Assembly (NCBI GenBank): GCA_040216735.1 | Contig: JAVJOO010000005.1 | Location: 186,001 to 250,000 of the forward strand | From: Alphaproteobacteria bacterium | Lineage (GTDB): Bacteria; Pseudomonadota; Alphaproteobacteria; SHVP01 | Length of the DNA stretch: 64,000 bases | Direction of reading: 5' to 3' | Shown: one piece after another, positions 38,656 to 47,172 of the stretch | Layout: each line of letters starts with the position of its first letter | How positions within the stretch are numbered: position 1 is the stretch's first letter | Made by a program: the position numbers and the translations under genes | Notes under the pieces: model-generated | What the model saw: the letters and a program-made list of their open reading frames with translations, nothing else | Told to the model about the DNA's origin: nothing | The model's database searches: none

Positions 38656-38977
38656 CGCCGCATCGGTCCTGGGAAAACTAGAACTAGTTCGAATTAGGTT
38701 TGCGCGACGACGACGGATGGAGTCGCGATGCGTGGTAGGCAATACGCATGACTCCAAGATGCCCTCGCATGCATTGATTCGGTCTACCGCCAAGGTGTTA
38801 GATAGTCCGCGTGTGCGGCGTTCAACGAATAAGCAATCACAATCCGGTGCATCGGCGGACCGTTCGGCGACAACGCGCGGAAGAAAACGAATCTGCGTGG
38901 AGTTCTTCTATCTTGACCTATCGGGCTAGTGGCGCGTGCCGTAACGGCATCGCCGCCCCCCGCCTGTCCGGTGCGAC
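38656..38977 (+). other. 322-base spacer with a bulged hairpin
   Basis: No convincing gene. GGAGTC and ATGCGT (38719-38733, with GCG bulged) pair with ACGCAT and GACTCC (38744-38755) to form a 12-pair stem. No T run follows, so it is a weak terminator candidate for the small protein gene or a regulatory RNA element for the kinase. Just before it is a CTAG-rich stretch (AAAACTAGAACTAGTTCG). Confidence 0.35.
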
Positions 38978-41092
38978 GTGCTAGACGGCGGCGCGGCATC
39001 CTCCGCCGCGCCCGCGTCGGATGGCCTTGACGCAAAGATCAGGGACATTCGCAGCCGGTTCGTAAACGGCACGCTTGTTGTCCTCTCGATGGCCGCCGTG
39101 CCGGCGCTGGTCGCAAGTTTGATGCGCATTCCCGACATCGGCTTTTTGCCCGCGATGGGCGCCCATGTCGCGCTGGCGGCGGCGCTCTTTGCGCTGACGC
39201 TCCGCCGGCACCGCCTGCCCTATTTTGTTCGCGCCGGTTACGTCGTCCTCCTGTTTTTCATGATTGCGGCAGTCGGACTGGCCAACATCGGGATGATCGG
39301 CGGCCCATATATCCACTTCGCGGCGGCGGTCATCTTCGCCTTCGTATTGTTCGGGATGTGGACCGGCGCCGCGATGATTGTCCTCAGCATCGCAGCGATG
39401 CTCGGTTTCTACGAGTTGTCCGCGGCCGGGATCCTGGCACCGGCGACCGACCCCGTCGCCTACATCGCCAGCCGGAGCACATGGATTACGGCGGCCGCAG
39501 GACTCCTTTTGCTAACCGCCGGCGTGGGCGCGGCCATTACCCTGTACCAGCGCCAACTCGCCAACACGCTGCGCGGCGAGGCTGACGAACGGCGGCGGCT
39601 CGACCACCTGATTGCCTACGCCCCGGACGGCATCCTAATCGCCAACGCCGCGGGGACGATCGTTCGCGCCAACATTGCTGCCGCATCGGCGTTCGGCTAT
39701 GCGGAAGAAGATTTGGTCGGCATGCCGCTGGAAACCTTGCTGCCAGCGGTGAAGAGCGTGTGGCCTAGCGCCGACGGAGACCGCGCCCCCGCCCGCAGCG
39801 ACATACCGTCGATGGCCGGTCGCCGGCGCGATGACACCGACTTCCCGGTGGCCGTGACGCTCGGACGCCTCGCCGATGCGCACGGCGACTCCGTCGTCGC
39901 GATGGTCCACGACTTGACCGATTTCGAGACGCTGCAGGAACGTTTGGTCCAAACCGCCAAGCTCGAAGCCATGGGTAACCTCACCGGGGGCATGGCGCAC
40001 GACTTCAACAATTTCCTCACGATCATTATCGGCAGCCTCGACTTCCTCCAGGGCGACGTCGAGGGCGTGACGGACTCCCAACGGCACATTGAGCGGGCAC
40101 GACGCGCCGCCGACCGGGCCGCCAATTTGACTAAAAGCCTTCTCGCCTTTGCCAGGCAGCAACCGTTGGTTCCCCAAGCCATCGACATCGCCGCTCACGT
40201 CGACGACACCCTCAGCCTCCTGCGCCCGGGAATCTCGCCCAACATTCAGATCGCAGTGGACTTCCCAAGCGACCTGTGGCGTGTGCAAGTCGATGCAAGC
40301 CAATTCGACTCGGCGATCGTCAACATCGCGACCAACGCGCTCGACGCCATGCCGAACGGCGGCACGTTCCGCGTTGTCGGGCGCAACACCGTCGAGGAGG
40401 GACAACCGGACGACCCCGGCGCCCTGAACGGCGATTTCGTTGCAATCGACCTGATCGACTCAGGCATCGGCATGAGCGCCGACGTGGCGGCGAGCGCCTT
40501 CCAACCGTTCTTTTCGACCAAGGACGCCGGGCACGGCACAGGCCTGGGCCTCAGCATGGTCCACGGCTTCATTAGCCAGTCCGAGGGACGTGCCGAAATC
40601 GACAGCACACCGGGCGCCGGGACGACGGTCCGGCTCTACCTCCCGCGCGCGGTGGACGACGCCGATTCCGACGGGCAGGACGCCGCGGCGGTCGAATCCG
40701 CGCCACCCACCCCCGGCGCGCGCGCCCTTGTCGTCGAAGACGACGAAAACGTGCGCGAAGTTGCCGCGGCCCACCTCTGGGCGCTTGGCTATGACGTCAT
40801 CGAATCGGCGAGCGGAGATCTTGCCTGGCCGTTGATCGCCGATCCCGATGTCGCAATCGACGTGCTCTTCACGGACATCGTGATGGACGGCGAGCTCGAC
40901 GGTATTGCGCTGGCCGAACGCGCCCGCCTGCGCCGTCCCGCCCTCCCGATCGTGCTTACCTCCGGTTACGCCGGCGGGAGCCGGTCGGAGCAATCCGATA
41001 TCCTGCGTGGCACGCCGCTCCTGCAAAAGCCCTATCGACGGGTCGAGCTCGCCGCCGCCATCGCCGAGGCGACGAGCCGCGCAGGCGGCTAG
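38978..41092 (+). CDS. Membrane hybrid sensor histidine kinase
   Basis: The 704-residue protein has about six membrane spans in residues 20-190, a PAS domain (about 205-330), then HisKA with the phospho-accepting His341 in GGMAHDFNNFL. The HATPase domain shows NIATNALDAMPNG and STKDAGHGTGLGLS, and the C-terminal receiver shows VVEDDEN with the phospho-accepting Asp633 in FTDIVMDGE. The GTG at 38978 is the earliest plausible start; a later one before the spans is possible. No cognate output regulator lies next to it. The stop overlaps the convergent thioesterase stop by four bases. Confidence 0.92.
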   Translation: MLDGGAASSAAPASDGLDAKIRDIRSRFVNGTLVVLSMAAVPALVASLMRIPDIGFLPAMGAHVALAAALFALTLRRHRLPYFVRAGYVVLLFFMIAAVGLANIGMIGGPYIHFAAAVIFAFVLFGMWTGAAMIVLSIAAMLGFYELSAAGILAPATDPVAYIASRSTWITAAAGLLLLTAGVGAAITLYQRQLANTLRGEADERRRLDHLIAYAPDGILIANAAGTIVRANIAAASAFGYAEEDLVGMPLETLLPAVKSVWPSADGDRAPARSDIPSMAGRRRDDTDFPVAVTLGRLADAHGDSVVAMVHDLTDFETLQERLVQTAKLEAMGNLTGGMAHDFNNFLTIIIGSLDFLQGDVEGVTDSQRHIERARRAADRAANLTKSLLAFARQQPLVPQAIDIAAHVDDTLSLLRPGISPNIQIAVDFPSDLWRVQVDASQFDSAIVNIATNALDAMPNGGTFRVVGRNTVEEGQPDDPGALNGDFVAIDLIDSGIGMSADVAASAFQPFFSTKDAGHGTGLGLSMVHGFISQSEGRAEIDSTPGAGTTVRLYLPRAVDDADSDGQDAAAVESAPPTPGARALVVEDDENVREVAAAHLWALGYDVIESASGDLAWPLIADPDVAIDVLFTDIVMDGELDGIALAERARLRRPALPIVLTSGYAGGSRSEQSDILRGTPLLQKPYRRVELAAAIAEATSRAGG

Positions 41093-41583
41093 GGCCGCAG
41101 CGGATAAACCATGCAGGTCGTCGTCCCGTGGGCGTAAAGCAGGTCGCGGTCGTCGATCAACTTCCCCTCGGCGGTACCAAGACGCCTGCCGCTGTGGATC
41201 GCGGTGGCGGTGGCGCGCAGCCGTCCAACATCCACTGGGACCGGCCTCACGAAATTGACTTTGAACTCGACCGTCGTGACGCCGAAACCGGCGCCAACCG
41301 TGGTCTGCACCGCGCACGTCATCGCCGAATCCATCAAGGTCGCAACATAACCTCCATGGACAGTGCCATAGGGGTTTAGAAAGCGACCGCCCGGCGTACC
41401 GGCAAACAGGGCGCTGCCTGGCGCCACGTCGAGCAGTTCAAATTCCATCGCCACGCTGATCGGTGGCCGCGGCAACCGGCCCGCGATCATCCGCTGCATG
41501 ATTTCGAGCCCCGTTAGGTCGGCGACGGCGGCGGGATCCAGGACGCCCACCGCTGACCCCAGGGGGCGATCTTCTATTTTCAT
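41089..41583 (-). CDS. PaaI-type hotdog thioesterase
   Basis: The 164-residue hotdog-fold enzyme hydrolyses acyl-CoA thioesters. The active-site segment is NPYGTVHGGYVATLMDSAM, which carries the HGG motif and the Asp of the PaaI group, followed by VEFKVNFVRPV. The ATG at 41583 (MKIEDRPLG) gives a normal length; a start 14 codons upstream is in the operator region and adds a Trp-rich stretch. It diverges from the HxlR regulator gene, which probably controls it. Confidence 0.88.
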   Translation of the reverse strand: MKIEDRPLGSAVGVLDPAAVADLTGLEIMQRMIAGRLPRPPISVAMEFELLDVAPGSALFAGTPGGRFLNPYGTVHGGYVATLMDSAMTCAVQTTVGAGFGVTTVEFKVNFVRPVPVDVGRLRATATAIHSGRRLGTAEGKLIDDRDLLYAHGTTTCMVYPLRP

Positions 41584-41602
41584 GGTCCAATCCCAATATT
41601 GA

Positions 41603-41617
41603 GTTCTATGACAGAAC
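41603..41617. promoter_or_regulatory. Candidate HxlR operator (GTTCT-5-AGAAC)
   Basis: GTTCT and AGAAC form an inverted repeat with five bases between. AGAACCAAA occurs here and again at 41666-41674, 53 bases away (about five helical turns), and a second small dyad CAACT/AGTTG spans 41643-41659. All lie in the AT-rich gap between the divergent thioesterase and HxlR genes, where an autoregulated HxlR operator would be expected. Confidence 0.4.
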
Positions 41618-41690
41618 CAAATCACGGTAAGTTTTTTGATACAACTACTAATAAGTTGCTTTTTAGAACCAAAAATCGTTTAGTTTCATA

Positions 41691-42224
41691 ATGAAACGAA
41701 TCAGTTTTTCAGACCAACGATGCTCACTCGCCCAATCCCTCGAAATGATCGGCGAGTGGTGGACCCTTCTCATCGTCCGCGAGGCCTATTTTGGGACACG
41801 CCGGTTCAGCGATTTCCAAAGCCGGTTGGGCATCGCCCGAAACGTCCTGAGCGAACGCCTCGACCGCCTCGTCACCAACGGACTACTTAAAAAAGAGCCC
41901 GCCTCGCCGGGCGCCAAGCGGGCGCACTACCGCCTGACCGACAAGGGGCGCGACCTTTTGCCCGTGGTCGTTGGCCTCGTCCAATGGGGCGATCGATGGG
42001 TATTGGGGCCGGAGAACGCGCCGGTGCGTATGGTCGACCGGACGACCGGAGACGAAATCGGCGAAATCAGGGTACAAACCAAGGAAGGCCGCCCCCTGGC
42101 CCTCCACGATATCGGCCTAGAACCGGGGCCGGGCGCCGACGACGCCATCCGGGAACGCTTCCAGGAGACGGTTGCCGAAAAAGGCGCCGTCCGCTGGCGC
42201 ATCCGTCGCCACATGGCGGTGTAA
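41691..42224 (+). CDS. HxlR-family transcriptional regulator
   Basis: The 177-residue winged-helix protein has the HxlR DNA-binding domain in residues 1-105: CSLAQSLEMIGEWWTLLIVRE, RFSDFQSRLGIARNVLSERL, then LTDKGRDLLPVV. The last 70 residues hold an extra domain with an EIRVQTKEGRPL stretch. HxlR proteins often sense reactive electrophiles or act locally. It diverges from the thioesterase gene and probably represses it and itself. The effector is unknown. Confidence 0.9.
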   Translation: MKRISFSDQRCSLAQSLEMIGEWWTLLIVREAYFGTRRFSDFQSRLGIARNVLSERLDRLVTNGLLKKEPASPGAKRAHYRLTDKGRDLLPVVVGLVQWGDRWVLGPENAPVRMVDRTTGDEIGEIRVQTKEGRPLALHDIGLEPGPGADDAIRERFQETVAEKGAVRWRIRRHMAV

Positions 42225-42284
42225 TCTGCCGTCTCGACGTCATTGCGTCTCTACGGCATCGAATTATCGACGCTCCCTAGAGGC

Positions 42285-42308
42285 GGCCCGCCCGCGACGG
42301 GGCGGGCC
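42285..42308 (-). terminator. GC-rich hairpin after maleate-isomerase-like gene 1
   Basis: GGCCCGCCC pairs with GGGCGGGCC around a six-base loop, just after the stop at 42315 on the minus strand. There is no U run after it, so Rho-independent termination is doubtful; it may protect the 3' end. Confidence 0.45.
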
Positions 42309-42314
42309 CCTGCC

Positions 42315-43073
42315 CTAGTGGATCGATAGAAGCGAGCCGAAGCCGTCGACCTTGTCCTTGATCCCGTTGCTGCGCAGCGCGTGCCAGTAGGTCGCTGTAT
42401 TGATCGCGACGACCGGCTTGTTGAGCCACTTCTCGGCGATGCCGGCAAGGCGCGCCATTGCGAGGTTGGTGCCGGCCTGGACGATCGCGTCCACATCGTC
42501 GCCGTTGACCTCCATGATAGCCTCGCGCAGGCGATCCTCGGACTCATGGGCGATCAGCACCGGACTCTTGCACTTCAGCCCCAGAACGGTCTTCACATCG
42601 AACCCAAGATCCTCGAAGAAACGCCGCACGTTCTTATCGCCAACCGGCATATAGGGCGTGATGCAGGCGATCCGCTTGATCGGCCCGTACTGTTCGGACA
42701 GCACTTTGAGCGCTTCTTGCGAGGCATCCGACCCCATGGTAACGCCGCAGCCCGACACCTTCTCCATATGCTTTTGCAAGATGGCCGAGCCTTCGAGGCC
42801 GTCCCAGAACGTTTCCGCCGACATCCCCATGACCAAATGATCCATGTGCATGGTCTTCAGTCGTTCGACCGCTTCGTCCTGTTTCTCGGCGATCACCTTG
42901 ATCAGTTCGTTGAAGTCGTCGTCGTTGGCCACCGGCATGTCCGGGATATGGATCCGCGCCATGTGGTTGGTCACGCCTTCCGGGCGCATCCGATCGAATT
43001 CGGGCTGGACCGAGGTATTGGTCGATGGGGCGATAACCCCGAATTTCATCCGATAACCCAGTGAATCAGGCAT
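42315..43073 (-). CDS. Maleate isomerase/arylmalonate-decarboxylase-family protein (copy 1)
   Basis: The 252-residue Asp/Glu-racemase-fold protein starts MPDSLGYRMKFGVIAPSTNT, with the PSTNT substrate loop of the family. The two cysteines used by maleate isomerase are absent: the first motif reads VMGMSAETFWDG instead of a CTSG-type segment, and the second reads VQAGTNLAMARL instead of CTN. It is about 70 per cent identical by eye to the next gene, so the pair is a tandem duplication. It may decarboxylate or bind a malonate- or maleate-like acid by another mechanism. The genomic neighbour is a TAXI transporter. Confidence 0.85.
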   Translation of the reverse strand: MPDSLGYRMKFGVIAPSTNTSVQPEFDRMRPEGVTNHMARIHIPDMPVANDDDFNELIKVIAEKQDEAVERLKTMHMDHLVMGMSAETFWDGLEGSAILQKHMEKVSGCGVTMGSDASQEALKVLSEQYGPIKRIACITPYMPVGDKNVRRFFEDLGFDVKTVLGLKCKSPVLIAHESEDRLREAIMEVNGDDVDAIVQAGTNLAMARLAGIAEKWLNKPVVAINTATYWHALRSNGIKDKVDGFGSLLSIH

Positions 43074-43151
43074 GGCTTGTCCTCCCTTGATGCGCCTTGT
43101 TGATCAGCGCCGCCATAATGCGAATCGCCGGGCCCACCCGCAAGGGCCGCG

Positions 43152-43180
43152 CCGGCGCCTGCCCACGGGGAGGGCGCCGG
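43152..43180 (-). terminator. Hairpin after maleate-isomerase-like gene 2
   Basis: CCGGCGCC and GGCGCCGG pair around a 13-base loop, seven bases after the stop of copy 2 on the minus strand and about 80 bases before the start of copy 1. No U run. Likely a processing or stabilising hairpin in the intercistronic space. Confidence 0.45.
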
Positions 43181-43186
43181 TCCCGG

Positions 43187-43930
43187 TCAGTGCGCTGAAA
43201 GAAGGCTTCCGAACCCGCTCCGCCGATCGTCGAATCCGTTGGTCCGCAGGGCATGCCAGTAGGTTGCCGTATTGATTGCAATCACTGGTTTGTTGAGCCA
43301 ACTCTCCGCGATCCCCGCGAGGCGCGCCATCGCAAGGTTAGTACCGGCTTGGATGATCGCATCGACGTCGTCGCCGTTGACCTCCATGATCGCATCGCGC
43401 AATTCGTTCTCGCTGAAATGGGCGATCAGGACCGGGCTTTTGGCTTTGAGCCCCTTGATCCGCACGACATCGAAGCCGCATTCCTCGAAGAACCGTTTCA
43501 CGTTCTTGTCGCCGACCGGCTGGTATGGCGTGATCACCGCGATCTTTTTCGCGCCGTAAGCCTTGAGCGCGGCTTGGCTCGCCTCCGATCCCATCGTGAC
43601 CCCGACCCCGGCGATCGTCTCGATGTGTTTCTTGAGCTTCTTGGAGGCTTCAAGGCCGTCCCAGAAGGTTTCAGCCGAAATGCCCATGACGATGTGCCCA
43701 GGATGGCAGGTCATGACCCGCTCGATCGCGGCATCCTGGGCCTCGGCGATTTCCCCGATCAGCTTATTGAAATCGTCGTCGTTGGCGATCAGGTTGTCGG
43801 GGACGTGGATACGCGACATGTGGTTGGTAATGCCCGACGGTGCCATGGCATCGAATTCAGGTTGAACCGAGGTGTTCGTCGAGGGGGCGATCACCCCGAA
43901 TTTCATGCGATATCCCAGCGAATCCGGCAT
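43187..43930 (-). CDS. Maleate isomerase/arylmalonate-decarboxylase-family protein (copy 2)
   Basis: The 247-residue paralogue of the preceding entry begins with the same MPDSLGYRMKFGVIAP. It also lacks both catalytic cysteines (VMGISAETFWDG and IQAGTNLAMARL). C-terminal INTATYWHALRTNG is shared with copy 1. The start at 43930 matches the start of copy 1 exactly; the frame is open for 40 codons upstream without family sequence. It is the first gene of the pair, 113 bases before copy 1. The two may form a hetero-oligomer or act on two related acids. Confidence 0.85.
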   Translation of the reverse strand: MPDSLGYRMKFGVIAPSTNTSVQPEFDAMAPSGITNHMSRIHVPDNLIANDDDFNKLIGEIAEAQDAAIERVMTCHPGHIVMGISAETFWDGLEASKKLKKHIETIAGVGVTMGSEASQAALKAYGAKKIAVITPYQPVGDKNVKRFFEECGFDVVRIKGLKAKSPVLIAHFSENELRDAIMEVNGDDVDAIIQAGTNLAMARLAGIAESWLNKPVIAINTATYWHALRTNGFDDRRSGFGSLLSAH

Positions 43931-44160
43931 TCCGGCCTCCCATGGTTGTTGTTGAGTCTTGGGCCAGAACTTTCTGCCGTGGGGCGGGGAACTGCCATGA
44001 TCTGGGTCAACGGAACGGATCGCCAGGCTCCGGAACCAATCCGACTTCACCCTGTGGGCAGGTGCGCCGCTATCCGGTACACTGCGCCCAGACGTCGGCT
44101 AACAAAACGACGCAACGCATGGGTCGACACTGGCCCGAAGCCACAGGGAGTAGAACGCAA

Positions 44161-45114
44161 ATGAAATTGACCACTTTCCTCGCCACCGCCGCGGCAACGG
44201 TATTGATCGCCGCCGCCGCGTCTGCGCAAACCGTCGGAATCGGTACCACCAAAGGCGGCGCCACCGCGCAAACCTCTACCGGCATCGCGCAAATCGTGAC
44301 CGAGCACTCCGGCCTTCGGATGCTGCCGCAGCCAATGGGCGGGACGCAGCAGTACATTCCCATGGTCAACAACGGCGAGCTTGAATTCGGTATCGCCAAC
44401 ATGATGCAGACGATCATGGCCTATGAGGGCGTCGGACTTTCAGAAGGTGATGGGAAGTTCGATAACCTCCGGTTAGTCGCGACGATGATGCAATTCCGCG
44501 TCGGTCTGATCGTCCGTGCCGACTCAGGCATCAACTCGGTCAAAGACCTCAAGGGCAAACGGGTCCCCACCGGTTACAGCGCGGCCCCGTTGTTCGCACT
44601 TATCATGGAGGGCATGCTCGCCAACGGCGGGTTAACTCTCGACGACGTTCAGGGCGTACCGGTGACGGCGCTCATCCCCGGCGTCAACGCCTTCAAAGAA
44701 GGTAAGGTGGACGCGGTGATCGGCGGCGTCGGTGCAGGTTTCGTCGACGATGCGGCGGCGGCCGTAGGTGGCCTCAAGTTCATCTCGTTCGATACTTCGC
44801 CAGCCATGGCAAAGGCTTTCGCCGACAAAGCGCCGCGTACCTACCTTGCGGCGGTAGAGCCAGGACTGACCGGTATTGAAACACCGACCAACGTCATGTT
44901 CTTCGACTACATGCTTTGGACCCACAAGGACGCTTCAGAAGATGTGGTCTACAAGGTCACCAAGGCCATGTACGACAATGAAGCGCAGCTTCATGGTTTT
45001 GGCCCCCTGTGGGAGACTCATTCCTCCAAGACCATGGCCAAGGACCAGGGCATGCCCTACCACCCTGGCGCGATCAAATATTACAAGGAAGTCTCCGCCT
45101 GGCCGGGTAGCTGA
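44161..45114 (+). CDS. TAXI-family TRAP transporter solute-binding protein
   Basis: Periplasmic receptor of 317 residues. Signal peptide residues 1-22 end in AAASAQTVGIG. GTTKGGATAQTSTGIAQIV followed by IPMVNNGELEFGIANMMQ is the TAXI signature. Family members bind glutamate or small carboxylates. It is followed, after a strong terminator-like hairpin and 81 bases, by the fused TRAP permease. The adjacent maleate-isomerase-like genes suggest a dicarboxylate ligand, which is inference. Confidence 0.93.
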   Translation: MKLTTFLATAAATVLIAAAASAQTVGIGTTKGGATAQTSTGIAQIVTEHSGLRMLPQPMGGTQQYIPMVNNGELEFGIANMMQTIMAYEGVGLSEGDGKFDNLRLVATMMQFRVGLIVRADSGINSVKDLKGKRVPTGYSAAPLFALIMEGMLANGGLTLDDVQGVPVTALIPGVNAFKEGKVDAVIGGVGAGFVDDAAAAVGGLKFISFDTSPAMAKAFADKAPRTYLAAVEPGLTGIETPTNVMFFDYMLWTHKDASEDVVYKVTKAMYDNEAQLHGFGPLWETHSSKTMAKDQGMPYHPGAIKYYKEVSAWPGS

Positions 45115-45133
45115 CGTCAGGCCGCATTTTGAG

Positions 45134-45168
45134 AACGCCCGGCACGTCTGTGCCGGGCGTTTCGTTTT
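45134..45168 (+). terminator. Terminator-like hairpin between TAXI binding protein and permease
   Basis: AACGCCCGGCAC pairs perfectly with GTGCCGGGCGTT around GTCT and is followed by a T-rich TTCGTTTT. Placed 19 bases after the binding-protein stop and 28 before the permease start, it should stop most transcripts and leave the permease at a lower level. Confidence 0.85.
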
Positions 45169-45195
45169 GCTAAACCACGAGTCAGCAGGGGCGGC

Positions 45196-47094
45196 ATGAC
45201 TAGTATTCCGGTGCATCGAATCACGCCCATCTTGGGCACGATACTGACGGTTGTTGCCTTGGCGATGGCCGGCGACGTTCCATTTCATTTCGGCATCGCG
45301 ATCTTCGACCAACAAGCCCTCGGTATCGTCCTCGGGCTCGGCTTGGCCATCGTGTTCATCAACATCCCGGCTCGCCGCAGCGCGGGTGTGGAGCGAAAGG
45401 CGCCGATCATCGACGTCGCTCTCGCCGTGCTCGCCGCGGCAATGGGCATCTTTTTCGCGATCCGCTACCCCGTCCTTTCCAACGAGTACTACTTCCACCA
45501 GACAGAGACCTTTCTCATCGGAATTGTTCTCATTCCCCTGGTGATCGAGGCGCTGCGACGCACCGCAGGAATGGGACTAGTCACGATATTGGTTGTGTTC
45601 CTCCTTTACGGGCTGGGCGCCGACCTAGTGCCGGGACAATTGCAGGGACGCGCCCAGGGATTCCCCCAACTCACCTCCTATCTCGGCGTCGACTACAACG
45701 CGATGTTCGGACTTCCCCTGGTCATCATCACGGGAGTCGTCATTCTTTTTATCTTCCTCGGGCAGCTTTTGTTGCGCTCCGGCGGGTCTGAATGGTTTAC
45801 CGACGTCGCCATTGCATTGACTGGACGTTCGCGCGGCGGGTCTGCCAAGATTGCCGTCGTCGCCTCGGGGATGTTCGGCTCGATCTCCGGTAGCGCGGTA
45901 TCCAACGTCGCGTCGACCGGCGTTCTCACCATCCCCCTGATGCGCCGGGGCGGCTACTCCGCTCCGGCTGCCGGGGCTTTCGAGGCGGTCGCGTCGACCG
46001 GTGGCCAGATCATGCCGCCGATCATGGGCGCGGCGGCGTTCCTGATGGCAGAACGCCTAGCGATCGGCTATTCCGAGGTGATCGTCGCCGCCTTGCTGCC
46101 GGCCCTGCTCTACTATTTCGCGGTCTTCATCCAGGCCGACATCGAAGCCGCGCGACGCAACATCCCACCGATCCCGCGCGAACAGATGCGCCCCATACTC
46201 CAGGTATTGCGTGAAGGTTGGTTTTTCGCGCTGCCCTTCGCGGTTCTCATCGTTTCGCTGTTCTGGCTCAACCGGCGACCGGAGACGGCCGCGCTTTGGG
46301 CGGCCGGTTCGCTGATCGTGGTTTCCATCGTGTTCGGCTACAAGGGAAAGCGTATCAACGTCCGCGACGTCCTTCAGTGCCTGTCGGGTACCGGCGCCGT
46401 CGCAGTAGACATCATTGTCGTTGGCGCTATGGCGGGCCTCATTATCGGGGTCATCGAAATAACCGGGCTATCCTTCGGCCTGACCTTCCTCCTCGTGCAA
46501 GTGGGTAAGGGTAGCCTCCTCCTTCTTCTGCTCCTGACCGCACTGGTCTCGATCATTCTCGGTATGGGGATGCCAACGACGGCGATCTACTTGATCGTCG
46601 CAACGCTGGCGGCACCTCCGCTGCGCGAACTCGGGATCGACCCTATCGCCGCCGACATGTTTGTTCTGTATTTCGGGCTCCTGTCGATGATCACGCCACC
46701 TGTAGCGATCGCGGCGTTTACCGCGGCAAACTTGGCGGGGGCGCGACCGATGCAAACCGCCTTGCTCGCCTGTCGCTATGGCTGGCCTGCCTTCATCGTG
46801 CCGTTCCTTTTCGTGCTCTCGCCAAGCCTTCTGCTTCAAGGTTCAGTTCTTGAGGTCGCCCAGGCGGTGGTGACGGCAGTGGCCGGCGTATGGCTCGCCT
46901 CAGCCGGCTTCGGTGGCTTTTTCCGCAGACGCCTAGATTTGGCCGGACGCATCGTGCTTTCGGTAGCCGGTCTCGCGTTGTTGGTACCTGCGAACGCCTT
47001 CGACGGCGCCATCTGGGTAGAGATCGGCGGCATTGTCCTTGCGCTTCTCGGCGTGTTGCGCGAGACCATGGGCAGCCAAAAGCGGCCAACATAG
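45196..47094 (+). CDS. TRAP transporter permease, fused 4TM/12TM subunits
   Basis: The 632-residue membrane protein has about 16 spans, with the DctQ-like small and DctM-like large subunits in one chain, the usual form for TAXI-TRAP systems. GSISGSAVSNVASTGVLTIP in the middle and IILGMGMPTTAIYLIVATL near the end are strongly conserved transport motifs. It uses a cation gradient, together with the TAXI binding protein upstream. The start (ATG at 45196) has AGGGGC upstream. Confidence 0.95.
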   Translation: MTSIPVHRITPILGTILTVVALAMAGDVPFHFGIAIFDQQALGIVLGLGLAIVFINIPARRSAGVERKAPIIDVALAVLAAAMGIFFAIRYPVLSNEYYFHQTETFLIGIVLIPLVIEALRRTAGMGLVTILVVFLLYGLGADLVPGQLQGRAQGFPQLTSYLGVDYNAMFGLPLVIITGVVILFIFLGQLLLRSGGSEWFTDVAIALTGRSRGGSAKIAVVASGMFGSISGSAVSNVASTGVLTIPLMRRGGYSAPAAGAFEAVASTGGQIMPPIMGAAAFLMAERLAIGYSEVIVAALLPALLYYFAVFIQADIEAARRNIPPIPREQMRPILQVLREGWFFALPFAVLIVSLFWLNRRPETAALWAAGSLIVVSIVFGYKGKRINVRDVLQCLSGTGAVAVDIIVVGAMAGLIIGVIEITGLSFGLTFLLVQVGKGSLLLLLLLTALVSIILGMGMPTTAIYLIVATLAAPPLRELGIDPIAADMFVLYFGLLSMITPPVAIAAFTAANLAGARPMQTALLACRYGWPAFIVPFLFVLSPSLLLQGSVLEVAQAVVTAVAGVWLASAGFGGFFRRRLDLAGRIVLSVAGLALLVPANAFDGAIWVEIGGIVLALLGVLRETMGSQKRPT

Positions 47095-47172
47095 AGTCGG
47101 TGCTGCACACCGTTCGAACGATGGAGAGGCATACGACTACATTGGCGCCCAGACACGAAGAAGGAACGGAAC

